From CBDCYS01 sp965226245 (GTDB lineage Bacteria > Acidobacteriota > Terriglobia > Bryobacterales > UBA6623), in assembly GCA_965226245.1 (NCBI GenBank), contig CBDDCL010000015.1:3410001-3474000 (forward strand): a stretch of DNA of 64,000 bases, given 5' to 3'. The stretch's first letter is position 1. Each line of letters opens with the position of its first letter. Of the stretch, positions 1 through 8,273 are shown in pieces. The notes beneath the pieces were generated by a model. It was not told the origin of the DNA. It did no database searches and saw nothing but the letters and a program-made list of their open reading frames with translations. Position numbers and translations under genes: made by a program.

Positions 1-1100
1 CAACAGCGGAAGCTGCAGGCCTCGACTGGAAAACCGCTGTCGGCCACCAGATCCGGCAACAAGTTCAGGAGCCGCCGCCGATGAGCGTCTAGCGGATGTG
101 TCAGCTGGCGGAGCTGCCGCGCGCCAGCTTCTACCGCTGGCAGCCTGACAAGCAAGGACCCGATGCGGACCTGGAACTGCGTGACACCATCCAGCGCATC
201 GCGCTGGAGTTCTCCAGCTACGGGCGGCCACGCATCACCGCCGAGTTGCGGCGCCGCGGCTGGGTGATCAATCCCAAGAAGGTGCAGCGCATTCTGCGGG
301 AGGACAACCTGCTGTGTTTGCGGCGGCGGAAATTCGTGCTGACCACCGACTCGCGTCACGGGTTGACCGTCTATCCCAATCTGGCCCGTGAGATCGTCCT
401 GAGCGGTTTGGACCAGCTCTGGGTGACTGATATCACCTATATCCGGCTGGCCTGGGAGTTCGTTTACCTGGCGGTGATTCTAGATGCTTACTCGCGGCGG
501 GTGGTCGGCTGGGCGCTGGAGGACACGCTGGAAGGGAAGCTGACGATCGCCGCGTTACGGATGGCACTCAATCAGCGGCGGCCGGGTGCGGGGCTGGCGC
601 ATCACTCCGACCGCGGGGTGCAGTATGCCGCCAACGATTACGTCGATTTATTGCAGCAGCACGAAATCGCCATCAGCATGAGCCGCAAAGCCAATCCCTA
701 CGACAATGCCAAAGCGGAGTCTTTCATGAAGACGCTGAAGTACGAGGAGGTCTACCGCTCGGAGTACCGCGACCTGGCCGAAGCGCGCGCATCGATCGGA
801 CGCTTTCTCGAGAAGGTGTACAACGAGAAGCGCTTGCATTCAGCGCTGGGCTATTGTCCGCCGGCGGAGTTCGAGCAGAAGCTGGGAGCGCCGCCAGCGG
901 ATTCGGCGGCAGTGGCGGAAGGAGTTTTCTGAGGCATGGGGAAATCTTTCGATCCGATAGGGGTGGCTGGGGGGATGCGGGACGCAAAGCTGTGCAACTC
1001 TACGCCCGACCCCATCGTCTCGATGAGTTTCCAGCTGGTTATTCCTTGGCGGGTTGCTCTCCAGCAGAGCCCGCCGCCGCTTCACCAGCCGAGAACCATT
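1..1100 (+). mobile_element. IS3-family element, 5' end outside the window
   Basis: The element contains the end of the upstream reading frame and a full DDE transposase frame. Its 3' part (about 940-1096) is clearly similar, in opposite orientation, to about 50140-50300, where a second truncated relative lies. The left end is cut by the window, so the terminal repeat and target duplication cannot be checked; the right end is set by where similarity between the two copies stops. Confidence 0.75.
96..932 (+). CDS. IS3-family transposase OrfB (DDE integrase core)
   Basis: The 278-aa protein has an HTH_21-like N-terminus ('YGRPRITAELRRRG') and an rve integrase core with 'LWVTDITYIRL' (first Asp), 'AHHSDRGVQY' (second Asp) and 'NPYDNAKAESFMKTLKYEE' (catalytic Glu), the IS3/IS150 arrangement. 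An in-frame TAG at 90-92 separates it from 3-89, which encodes TAEAAGLDWK... ending in MSV. Comparable proteins usually run straight through this point (MSV-x-RMC), so the TAG may be a nonsense mutation and the ATG at 96 a re-start rather than the native start. Confidence 0.88.
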   Translation: MCQLAELPRASFYRWQPDKQGPDADLELRDTIQRIALEFSSYGRPRITAELRRRGWVINPKKVQRILREDNLLCLRRRKFVLTTDSRHGLTVYPNLAREIVLSGLDQLWVTDITYIRLAWEFVYLAVILDAYSRRVVGWALEDTLEGKLTIAALRMALNQRRPGAGLAHHSDRGVQYAANDYVDLLQQHEIAISMSRKANPYDNAKAESFMKTLKYEEVYRSEYRDLAEARASIGRFLEKVYNEKRLHSALGYCPPAEFEQKLGAPPADSAAVAEGVF

Positions 1101-1335
1101 ATGCACGAAAGGGCCGCCGCTGGCCATCAAAAACCAGCGAACGGTCAACAGTGTCTAAACTATTTGTCTCACCCCAGGGGGCAAGCCCAAACCACCGATC
1201 TCCCTGACAGTTACGGATGCGCCGCTAAGCGTTTCGCGGTGAGGATTATCGAAAACAAGGTGATCCCCACGGGCTGCCCGAATAGGAAACCCGCGCTAGG
1301 CCAGGCTGTTGAGACACCGGCGCGGAAGCTGCTTT

Positions 1336-1437
1336 CTAGCTGGAAGACCGAGCCCGGCTGCGCCGCCGCAACATGATAAGAGCGATCAGTGCCACGCCCA
1401 GAACGCCACAGATAAGTCGAACGATTTCTTGATCCAT
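1336..1437 (-). CDS. 33-aa single-pass membrane small protein
   Basis: A short frame encodes MDQEIVRLICGVLGVALIAL followed by IMLRRRSRARSSS: one hydrophobic segment (about residues 7-23) and a strongly basic C-terminal tail. The ATG is preceded by AAGGAG at ordinary spacing, the best ribosome-binding site in the area, which is the main reason to call it. Function is not known; the topology resembles small membrane regulators or type I toxin-like peptides, but nothing here proves that. Confidence 0.45.
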   Translation of the reverse strand: MDQEIVRLICGVLGVALIALIMLRRRSRARSSS

Positions 1438-1680
1438 ACAGATATCTCCTTAGCTCCTGCCAGTATCTTACGCCATCGCCGGCATTGCAGGCAATAGATC
1501 GACAGTACCGCTTACGGCTAGGGTAGAGCGCTTATAGAGGCGGCATCGATTCTGCCAGGGGCCTGTTTTTCACTCCCGATAATATTTTTTTCGCAACTTG
1601 ACCGTCGTTTTGACTTGCTGGAACCAGCTAGTCCTGCAATTTGTCTAGTGCCCACCTCGGATCGATCCCGTGACGATCCG

Positions 1681-2052
1681 TCAATGTATCCAGTACCTTG
1701 TGATCCATCCAAGTACTAGGCCGCAAAAGCCGCCGACCACCGGAAACGCCAAAAACGCGGACACGGCACGCTTCCAGAGTGCCAGGCGAGTCGGCCGAAA
1801 TGTGACAAGGCCTTGGACGCAGACGATCAGAACAAAGCTTGCGCACCCTCCGATGCCATCCACCAGGCAGAAGGGGCAGTGCGGAGGGCGGGAGTTGTGG
1901 ACATTGCACGAATCAGCCGCCCCATTCCACCAAGAACGGCACCCGCAGTCGAATAAAAGGTCACAGCCATTGATAAAAAGCACGGACGTGACCCCGGCTG
2001 CCACCAGGAATATGGCTGCTTTCGCAAGCAGTATATGACGAACAATCGGCAT
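1681..2052 (-). CDS. Cys-rich multi-pass membrane protein, unknown function
   Basis: The 123-aa protein from the ATG at 2052 has three hydrophobic stretches: near the N-terminus ('AKAAIFLVAAGVTSVLFI'), in the middle ('GGCASFVLIVCVQGLVTF') and at the C-terminus ('AVSAFLAFPVVGGFCGLVL'). The loop between the first two carries CGC and an HCPFC motif. This start is chosen because AGGGAG lies upstream; the frame stays open for 32 more codons without a good site. The CPFC pair could bind metal or form a redox disulfide. No family is recognised with confidence. Confidence 0.6.
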   Translation of the reverse strand: MPIVRHILLAKAAIFLVAAGVTSVLFINGCDLLFDCGCRSWWNGAADSCNVHNSRPPHCPFCLVDGIGGCASFVLIVCVQGLVTFRPTRLALWKRAVSAFLAFPVVGGFCGLVLGWITRYWIH

Positions 2053-2469
2053 GGCTAATACTCCCTGTTGCGCGAGCAGTATTAGGCGGCGAAGGACCGC
2101 GGCGCCTAACCCGGATTGTACTAGAGCTGACCCGTAGGAACGCTCCAACTGCTTTCAGCCGGGCAGCATACGTTACTCGAGCCTGGGTCGGGAACAGTAC
2201 CTTCTCGAATTTGGTTGTCACAGTACTTTCGTAATCTTGACAGTTATCAAAGGCCCTCCGATAATCTTCTTAGACTACCATCACAATCTGAGCTCTCCCA
2301 GAGTCTATGCGCAAAGCCGGACCAGTTTTCCTGCTCAACAGAGAGTCGGGTATCAAAATCAGGATTCGAAGCCCTCGCGAGTTTACGGCAGGCGTCGATA
2401 ACCGGCGGATATGAATTTGGGCGCCACTTGCTGACCAAAGAAGTACAACCCGAAGCAAACGCGGTCTTC

Positions 2470-3117
2470 ATGAACCAAGGACAGCGGATCCGGATCATTG
2501 TCGCTGACGACCACACGATCTTCCGTGACAGTCTTTGCAAGATGCTGGGGCTGGAGAGCGATTTCGAGATCGTGGCCCAGGCAGGAAACGGCCGCGAAGT
2601 CATCGACCTCGTGGCCGACCAGTATCCGGATATTGTTCTGCTGGATTTGCGAATGCCTGGCATGGACGGCCTCGAAGCTTTACGCCAGCTCCGCTCGAGA
2701 AAATCGAATGCCAAAGTCATCGTCCTGACGGCGGTCGATGATGAAGATATGTATGTTCAGGCGATTCGCTGCGGCGCCTCCGGGGTGGTCGTCAAGCAAA
2801 CCGCAACCGACCTTTTGATCAAGAGCATACGTAAGGTACACGAAGGCGAAATCTGGCTCGACTCGAAGACAACTGCTGCCGTGATTCGAGCCTTCACCGC
2901 TACTCGCGAAGCCCGTCCGACTGAGCGCCACCCGTTGCCGCTCAGCAACCGCGAACGTGAAATCTCCGGCTTGGTGGTCCAGAGCTTTTTGAACAAGGAA
3001 ATCGCTGAAAATCTGTTCATCAGCGAACAAACTGTCAAAAACCACCTGCACAACATTTTCGAGAAACTCGGCGTATCGAACCGGCTGGAGTTGGCTTTGT
3101 ATATTGTCCAACACTAG
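2470..3117 (+). CDS. NarL/FixJ (LuxR)-family response regulator
   Basis: The 215-aa protein has a receiver domain (about residues 6-122) with the acidic pocket D13/D14, phosphoacceptor D59 in 'DIVLLDLRMPG', T87 and K109. A C-terminal GerE helix-turn-helix follows ('LSNREREI... ISEQTVKNHLHNIFEKLGVS'). It should be phosphorylated by a histidine kinase and bind DNA. No kinase gene is adjacent, so it is an orphan here. The frame is open upstream to 2215, but family length fits ATG 2470. It is followed directly by a group II intron relic. Confidence 0.92.
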   Translation: MNQGQRIRIIVADDHTIFRDSLCKMLGLESDFEIVAQAGNGREVIDLVADQYPDIVLLDLRMPGMDGLEALRQLRSRKSNAKVIVLTAVDDEDMYVQAIRCGASGVVVKQTATDLLIKSIRKVHEGEIWLDSKTTAAVIRAFTATREARPTERHPLPLSNREREISGLVVQSFLNKEIAENLFISEQTVKNHLHNIFEKLGVSNRLELALYIVQH

Positions 3118-3130
3118 GATAAGTCGAAGT

Positions 3131-3904
3131 AGGGCGCCTGTGGCAGAACTCTGCTCGGGCGAAATGGGGGACTGCCATCCGATTTTCGTCCGTCGAACTC
3201 CCCTGTTTTCAACACAGGCGAACGACGAAAATCGGTGGCTGTACGAAAGCGCCGGGATAAACCGGCGGGGAGTTGGGGATGCAAGAGCCCCACGGTGAAA
3301 GTTTAGCGAACTACGCTGACCTCGAGTCATGCGCCGGCGGTCGCGAGATCGCGGGTGAAGCGTTGACAGAGGCACTGGCGGGCCGCCTATTGAGCCGCGA
3401 AATACCTCTTTTCGGGTGCCGACCTTGTGTACAGAAGGGAAGGCCATATCAACCGTCGCGCTTTCGCAAGCGGCGGAAGAACCCGGCGCGGTCGGAGAAC
3501 CCGTGCACGTCAGGAAACTCCCCGCGCGAGAACCGGGAGACTTCGGAGGCGCCTGCCGCGAAGTGGCAGGCCGGTGGGGGAAGGCGCAAGCCGCACGCCC
3601 CACGCGTACACCGCCGAGGAGTCGGACCGGGCCGTAGTACCAGCGAAGGGTCCGAACAAGGGCGGGCAACCGTCGGCGGAGGATCTGGAGGGAAGGGCCG
3701 GGACCGAGGAGAACGTCGTCGGGTGCGCCACGGACCGCACACAGAGGCGGACAGGCCGTGCCCCAAGCGCTGGACGGCGTGCGGAGCGGAAGCTGTTGTC
3801 GGGCTTGCGCTGACGCCATTATCCGAGGTAAGAGCCGTATGAGTCAACGCTCACGTACGGATCTGTGCGGGGGGTGCCGGGCGACCGGCATCCCTACCGC
3901 GACC
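3131..3904 (+). mobile_element. ORF-less group II intron (class C-like), copy 1
   Basis: Domain V is readable at 3832-3864 (GAGCCGTAT ... CACGTACGGATC). A 10-bp GCGA-capped hairpin resembling domain VI follows at about 3869-3893. Upstream, 'GTAGTACCAGCGAAG' and the frame 'VVPAKGPNKGGQPSAEDLEG' match the leader typical of group IIC maturases. The frame stops at 3813 just before domain V, so nearly all of the reverse transcriptase is missing. A second copy of exactly the same 660-bp length (matching 3245-3904) lies inverted at 7525-8184. The 5' end is uncertain: the GUGYG consensus is not seen, and 3131 is a guess. Confidence 0.72.
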
Positions 3905-4002
3905 TACTTTCCTACTTTCCCTACTTTCCGTACTTTCCGAGACCCCGCAAGGCCGGGGGGACCGGCCCGGCGCTGAAAATGAGGTGCTAGGTCCGTGTTC
4001 AC

Positions 4003-4118
4003 AGGGGTGCGGGGACGCCGGGCCTCAATGGATCGGCCTATGTCAAATCAAGCTACGTGAGAGTGGCTGGCCGACCAGCGTCCTGGAAAGTCGTAGCCTG
4101 GCCCGACTTTCCCGACTT
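4003..4118 (+). repeat. Dispersed intergenic repeat, copy 1
   Basis: This copy begins 'GGGTGCGGGGACGCCGGGCC' and ends near 'CCCGACTTTCC'. Related copies lie at 6261-6342 and 29690-29802, all on the plus strand and all in non-coding DNA. The conserved core includes 'TATGTCAAATCAAG' (TATGTGAAATCAAG in the others) and 'TCCTGGAA.GTCGTAG'. Neither terminal inverted repeats nor target duplications are evident. Confidence 0.6.
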
Positions 4119-4204
4119 TCCGATTTCCCTCGACTCCGAGTTGATTTAACAATGAGTTAACACTGCTCTCGTAACTCCGCCCATCCCCGGTCGCCCCTAC
4201 CAGC

Positions 4205-5791
4205 ATGAACATACGACGCTACCGGCCTTTCGCACGAACCGCCCTCGTCACTGTTGTCTCCATCGTTTGGTTGTGCGGCTGGGTTGTGCCCGGTCACGGC
4301 GCTCCGCCGATCATTGCCCAGGGGGGGCTCGTCAACGCTGCAAATTTCATGGGCGGCCCGATCGCTCCCGAATCTTGGGTGTCTCTGTTCGGAGAGGAAC
4401 TGGCTAGCACGCTGGTCGTCGCTTCCACGACTCCTCTTCCCACCTCCCTCGACGGTACCCAAGTCACCGTGACTGACTCTCTCGGCGCCGAGCGCCCGGC
4501 TCAATTGCAGTTCGTCGCCCCCGGACAATTGAACTTCCTGGCGCCGCCGAACATGGCTTCCGGCCCCGCGGATGTCACCGTCACCAACGCCAGTGGGGAA
4601 AGCGCGAGCGTGGAGGCGCAAGTTGCGGCCGTGGGACCGGGAATTTTCTCCGCCAACGCCAGCGGCATGGGTGTGGCCGCCGCGACGTTCCTCAGAGAGC
4701 AAGGCGATGGCTTCCGCGTTGAAGGCGTTACGTTCCGCACCGACCTCCCCGTAGGCAGCCGCATCAATATCCCCATCGACTTGGGAGAAGCGGACGATGA
4801 AGTATTCGTAAGCTTCTTCGGGACGGGCTTTCGTTTCCAGTCGTCCGTGTCGGTTCTCATTGGCGGTGCTGATGTGCCCACTGTTGGGGCTGTGGCCCAG
4901 GGACAGTTCGACGGCCTCGATCAATTGGTTGTCGGCCCCCTGCCGCGCAGCCTCCTAGGCCGCGGCGAAGTGAGGGTGCTTGCGAGCTTCGATGGCATCC
5001 CGGCCAACGAAGTCACCATCAGCATCGGGCCTTTCGAAGGGCCGTTGGAGCTGAGCGGACTCAGGTTCGACGGCACAAACGACCGCGTCACGGTACCGTA
5101 TAGCCCAACCTTCCCGACTGAGGTCTTCACCCTCAGCGCCTGGATCAAGCTCCTGCCGCCGCGCAGGCGGGCGGCCATCATCGCGCGAGGCGAAGACGAC
5201 AACTCTTTCAATCTGAGCTGGCAGCTCTACGTCATTTCGGACGGCACCCTCGAAATCATGCTCGAGGACTCCCGAGAGAACAACTACTGCTATCCGTTGA
5301 ATAACTGCAGGCCGCTCGGCTCGTGCAGCATCGAGGGCGACCTCTTCGTGGCGAACGACGTCTGGCGCCACGTCGCCGTTACACGCGGGCAGTCAGGAGA
5401 CTTGAGTCTCTACATCGACGGAGACAAAAGAGCAAGCTGCGAGGGGACAGGCGTGCCCTCGCCGAACAACTTTCAGGTGCTGTCGGTCGGGAATACCTTC
5501 GGTACGATCGGGCCGCCCCCTGGGGGCGTTGAGCCTCCCGTCTGGTTTTTCCAGGGGCTCATAGACGAACCGGCCGTCTGGGACGTAGTTCTGACAGACG
5601 CCCAGGTCGCGGCCCTTCGGAGCTCGGGAGTGGATGCGGGCTCCCCCGGTCTGGCCGGCTATTGGAACTTCGACGAGGGTGACGGCCAGGTGGTCAGCGA
5701 CCGCTCGCCGGCGGGCAACCACGGCTTCCTGGGAGCGATCCCGCAGCCGGACGAAGCGGATCCGCTATGGGAGGCCAAAGATGCCCAGTGA
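4205..5791 (+). CDS. Secreted protein: TIGR03437 (Solibacter-type) domain plus LamG-like domain
   Basis: The 528-aa protein opens with a signal peptide (basic 'NIRRYRPFAR', hydrophobic 'TALVTVVSIVWLCGWVV', cleavage near GHGA). Residues about 38-275 match the beta-rich domain expanded in Solibacter relatives ('VNAANF...', 'WVSLFGEEL', 'QLQFVAPGQLNFLAP', 'VSFFGTGFR'). Residues about 280-515 form a LamG/concanavalin-A-like domain ('FDGTNDRVTVPYS', 'FTLSAWIKL', 'WRHVAVTR', 'LYIDGD', 'GLIDEPAVWDVVLT', 'GYWNFDEG'). It is probably an extracellular or outer-surface binding protein; no catalytic motif is seen. It stands alone, between the intron relic and a pseudogene. Confidence 0.85.
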   Translation: MNIRRYRPFARTALVTVVSIVWLCGWVVPGHGAPPIIAQGGLVNAANFMGGPIAPESWVSLFGEELASTLVVASTTPLPTSLDGTQVTVTDSLGAERPAQLQFVAPGQLNFLAPPNMASGPADVTVTNASGESASVEAQVAAVGPGIFSANASGMGVAAATFLREQGDGFRVEGVTFRTDLPVGSRINIPIDLGEADDEVFVSFFGTGFRFQSSVSVLIGGADVPTVGAVAQGQFDGLDQLVVGPLPRSLLGRGEVRVLASFDGIPANEVTISIGPFEGPLELSGLRFDGTNDRVTVPYSPTFPTEVFTLSAWIKLLPPRRRAAIIARGEDDNSFNLSWQLYVISDGTLEIMLEDSRENNYCYPLNNCRPLGSCSIEGDLFVANDVWRHVAVTRGQSGDLSLYIDGDKRASCEGTGVPSPNNFQVLSVGNTFGTIGPPPGGVEPPVWFFQGLIDEPAVWDVVLTDAQVAALRSSGVDAGSPGLAGYWNFDEGDGQVVSDRSPAGNHGFLGAIPQPDEADPLWEAKDAQ

Positions 5792-5848
5792 AGACACCCG
5801 ATATAAGGGTAGGGTCAAGCAGACTCCGCGGATTTGACAGATGGGAGG

Positions 5849-6157
5849 TCAGCTCCAGACACCCAACCCGATCAGAGCATTTCGTAAACGCTTCGATTTC
5901 TCTCGCAAGCTCACCCGGAGAACATCCGCACGGGGGAGAGCGGCCTCGTTCTCTTGGACTCGCAGCGAAATCACCTCTTCAGAGACACCAATGAAATGTC
6001 CCCCGGAGGGATTTGAAATTCATTTGAACCACCTGAATCTCGTGTCCCACGTTCAACTGCTTGAGGTTTTCCCAGGATTGTTCGACAGGCTCGCCGGCTA
6101 TAAGAGCCCCGTGCTCTGGGTCAAGAGAAAGATACCGACAACAGCCATCCACCGCAT
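5849..6157 (-). pseudogene. Frameshifted small secreted protein ('ENLKQL-EVV-KSL-G' family)
   Basis: Joining three frames restores a familiar acidobacterial layout. A signal-like peptide (MRWMAVVGIFLLTQSTGLL) is followed by 'GEPVEQSWENLKQLNVGHEI' and 'QVVQMNFKSLRGTF', then 'GVSEEVISLRVQENEAALP' and 'RADVLRVSLREKSKR'. One frameshift lies after the signal peptide (about 6100) and one after GTF (about 5990). Without both corrections no long frame exists. Family function is unknown. The plus-strand frame over the same DNA has no recognisable content. Confidence 0.55.
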
Positions 6158-6260
6158 GAATCGGGCACGGCAGCAAATTCGCTGGCGGTGAGTCGCTCTT
6201 CTACCTCAGAACGCTTCTAGAGGGAGGGAGAGATGGGCTTGCGCGGTGTCGTCATCTTAC

Positions 6261-6342
6261 GGCCTATGTGAAATCAAGCGACGTGAAGGTGGCTGGGCGA
6301 CCAGCTTCTTGGAACGTCGTAGACTGTCCCCGACTTTCCAGG
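6261..6342 (+). repeat. Dispersed intergenic repeat, copy 2
   Basis: This copy is shorter than the one at 4003-4118: it keeps only the second half, from 'GGCCTATGTGAAATCAAG' to 'GTCCCCGACTTTCC'. It ends a few bases before the start of the next gene, so it forms that gene's upstream region. Confidence 0.55.
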
Positions 6343-6350
6343 AGGTCGGC

Positions 6351-6578
6351 ATGGGCATTCTGGACTTTCTCGCGGCGATCATTCCCTCGCTTGGCTGGCC
6401 CCTCGTGGCCCTGGTCGCCTTCCTATTCATCCGTAAGCCTCTCTACCGCTTTCTCGAGTTCCTGCCAGACATCAGGATTCGTTGGAAGAAGCTTGAAATC
6501 TTCCTCGAAGATCGTCACGAGCCGCTCCGACTCCCCCTCCCTTCCGGGAAACCTGACGAGTCAGAAGAAGACCAGTAA
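6351..6578 (+). CDS. 75-aa small membrane protein
   Basis: The ATG at 6351 follows a strong AGGAGGT site, which decides the start over longer upstream versions. The protein has one or two close hydrophobic stretches ('ILDFLAAIIPSLGWPLVALVAFLFI'), then a basic segment ('RKPLYRFLEF...RIRWKKLEIF') and an acidic end (DESEEDQ). It is probably anchored in the inner membrane with its tail in the cytoplasm. Function unknown; no conserved motif recognised. Confidence 0.6.
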   Translation: MGILDFLAAIIPSLGWPLVALVAFLFIRKPLYRFLEFLPDIRIRWKKLEIFLEDRHEPLRLPLPSGKPDESEEDQ

Positions 6579-6926
6579 CCACACCTCAAGCCCGCCACGG
6601 GCGGGGATTTGGCGGCGGCGTCGCGTTGTGTAAAAAATTGCGACCAGATGACGCAATCCTTCTTGCCCACCGGATCAGAAATCAATAGGTTATCGGAGCG
6701 TGAGAGCGTCGCGTGTCGCAAGTTTTGGGGGAAGGCGACAGGCGAGGTAGGTAGTTACCTAACTGAGCCGGACAGTCGGCGGTTAATAAAGCTACTGTTG
6801 GAAGTCCCGAGATCCGCGTGCTGTTCGGAGGCCGCCCAAGGGGAGTTTCGCAGGCCCGACCAGCTTTGTGCTAAGCTTCTCTAAGGATCTCAGCAGGGAG
6901 AAGAAAGAAGGAGGATCTCTCAGCAA
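6579..6926. other. Non-coding stretch
   Basis: A 91-codon frame at 6609-6884 has no ribosome-binding site and no recognisable content. The last 25 bases hold the GGAGGA site of the next gene. Nothing else is supported. Confidence 0.5.
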
Positions 6927-7367
6927 ATGGAAGAATTAAAGGTGAACCCTACGGTAATCGAGCTAGCACCAATTCTGGATGGCAAGAAAAAGGCTAGTAA
7001 GTATACCACATGTGTGGAGGTATTCAATGACTGCCCCTCGAGCTGGAAAGTAACCATAATCGAGATAGGCAGTAAATTCTGGTATCAGAATGCCGCCGGT
7101 CAAAGTATCTATGAAGAAATCGTGTCCAAGACGGTCAATATTCCCAGCTACGGTTCAGACCAATATTGCGGTACGTACGACGGCTGCTGCCACATAATCT
7201 ACACAGCGATCAAAGCTGACGTGGACGGCAGCATAGAGGTATTTACCGATCAAACACAGGTTGGACCCGAGGAGTGTATTGTCTACAATCCACTGAGTCT
7301 TGGACCGCAGCGGCAGCGTAGGCACACTTCAACGGAGGCACCTCTTGTTCTTCGGAAGCGCCCTTAG
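6927..7367 (+). CDS. Hypothetical 146-aa protein, likely acquired
   Basis: The ATG at 6927 has GGAGGA 8-10 bases upstream. The product is soluble, with no signal peptide or membrane segment, and has several Cys (C29, C36, then 'QYCGTYDGCCHIIY'). Its base composition is visibly more AT-rich than the neighbours (codons such as AAA, ATA and AGT are frequent), which suggests transfer. The C-terminal 25 residues are basic and low in complexity. No family recognised. Confidence 0.6.
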   Translation: MEELKVNPTVIELAPILDGKKKASKYTTCVEVFNDCPSSWKVTIIEIGSKFWYQNAAGQSIYEEIVSKTVNIPSYGSDQYCGTYDGCCHIIYTAIKADVDGSIEVFTDQTQVGPEECIVYNPLSLGPQRQRRHTSTEAPLVLRKRP

Positions 7368-7482
7368 GCGTCGCCGACACTTGAAGCGGTGTCGCAATCT
7401 TTAGGCGAAAGGCGACACCTCCCGTCCGGTAAATAATGCGTCAAACGGGCCAGACTGGGGCCAAGATTAACTTTTGGATTCT

Positions 7483-7523
7483 GGGGCTGATGGGGACAGT
7501 CACCGTGGCTGATGGGGCTGATG
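7483..7523 (+). repeat. REP-like 'GGCTGATGGGGACAGTCACC' repeat
   Basis: The motif GGGGCTGATGGGGACAGTCA is followed by two further GGCTGATGGG units. The same motif recurs at 10740-10823 and inverted at 10863-10880. It lies directly against the 3' end of the second intron copy. Confidence 0.6.
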
Positions 7524-7524
7524 G

Positions 7525-8184
7525 GTCGCGGTAGGGATGCCGGTCGCCCGGCACCCCCCGCACGGATCCGTACGTGAGCGTTGACTCATACGGCTCTTAC
7601 CTCGGATGATGGCGTCAGCGCAAGCCAGACAACAGCTTCCGCTCCGCACGCCGCCCAGCGCATGGGGCACGGCCTGTCCGCCTCTGTGTGCGGTCCGTGG
7701 CGCACCCGACGACGTTCTCCTCGGTCCCGGCCCTTCCCTCCAGATCCTCCGCCGACGGTTGCCCGCCCTTGTTCGGACCCTTCGCGGGTACTACGGCCCG
7801 GTCCGACTCCTCGGCGGCGTACGCGTGGGGCGTGCGGCTGTCGCCTTCCCCCACCGGCCTGCCACTTCGCGGCAGGCGCCTCCGAGGTCTCCCGGTTCTC
7901 GCGCAAGGAGTTTCCTGACGTGCACGGGTTCTCCGACCGCGCCGGGTTCGCACGCAGCTTGCGATAGCGCGGCGCTCGATGTTGCCTTCCCCTTCTGTCC
8001 ACAAGGTCGGCACCCGAATCTAGGTATTTCGCGGCTCGATAGCCAGCCCGCCAGTGCCTCTGTCAACGCTTCGCCCGTGCTGTCACCAGCGCCGGCGCAT
8101 GACTCGAGGTCAACGTGGTTCGCTACTCCTTCGTTGTGGGGCTCCTTCCTCCCCGACTCTCCGCCGGTTTATCCCGGCGCTTTC
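7525..8184 (-). mobile_element. ORF-less group II intron (class C-like), copy 2, 5'-truncated
   Basis: This is the reverse-strand counterpart of 3245-3904, the same 660 bp long with scattered substitutions. Domain V lies at about 7565-7597 and the domain VI hairpin at about 7536-7560. The residual maturase leader frame ends at the same place, so both copies descend from one deletion derivative. The first about 115 bases of copy 1 are absent here; 5' truncation is a usual outcome of incomplete reverse transcription. Confidence 0.72.
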
Positions 8185-8273
8185 TGACTGTCCCTCTGCT
8201 TCCTTCTCTGCTTCCTGCTTCCTCCGCGTCTCTGACACCCCACCAAACGGGGACTCACGATCTTCAACCGCAG

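Noticed and set aside
2680..3819. 379-codon minus-strand frame spanning the response regulator and intron
   Set aside because: It crosses two unrelated features and has no recognisable content.
3273..3847. Overlapping Arg-rich open frames on both strands of the intron relic (also 7581-8187)
   Set aside because: They have GC-driven composition and no protein family. The structure is explained by group II intron RNA with a stub of maturase leader.
6609..6884. 91-codon frame between two small genes
   Set aside because: No ribosome-binding site, no membrane or domain signature, and composition like the surrounding non-coding DNA.
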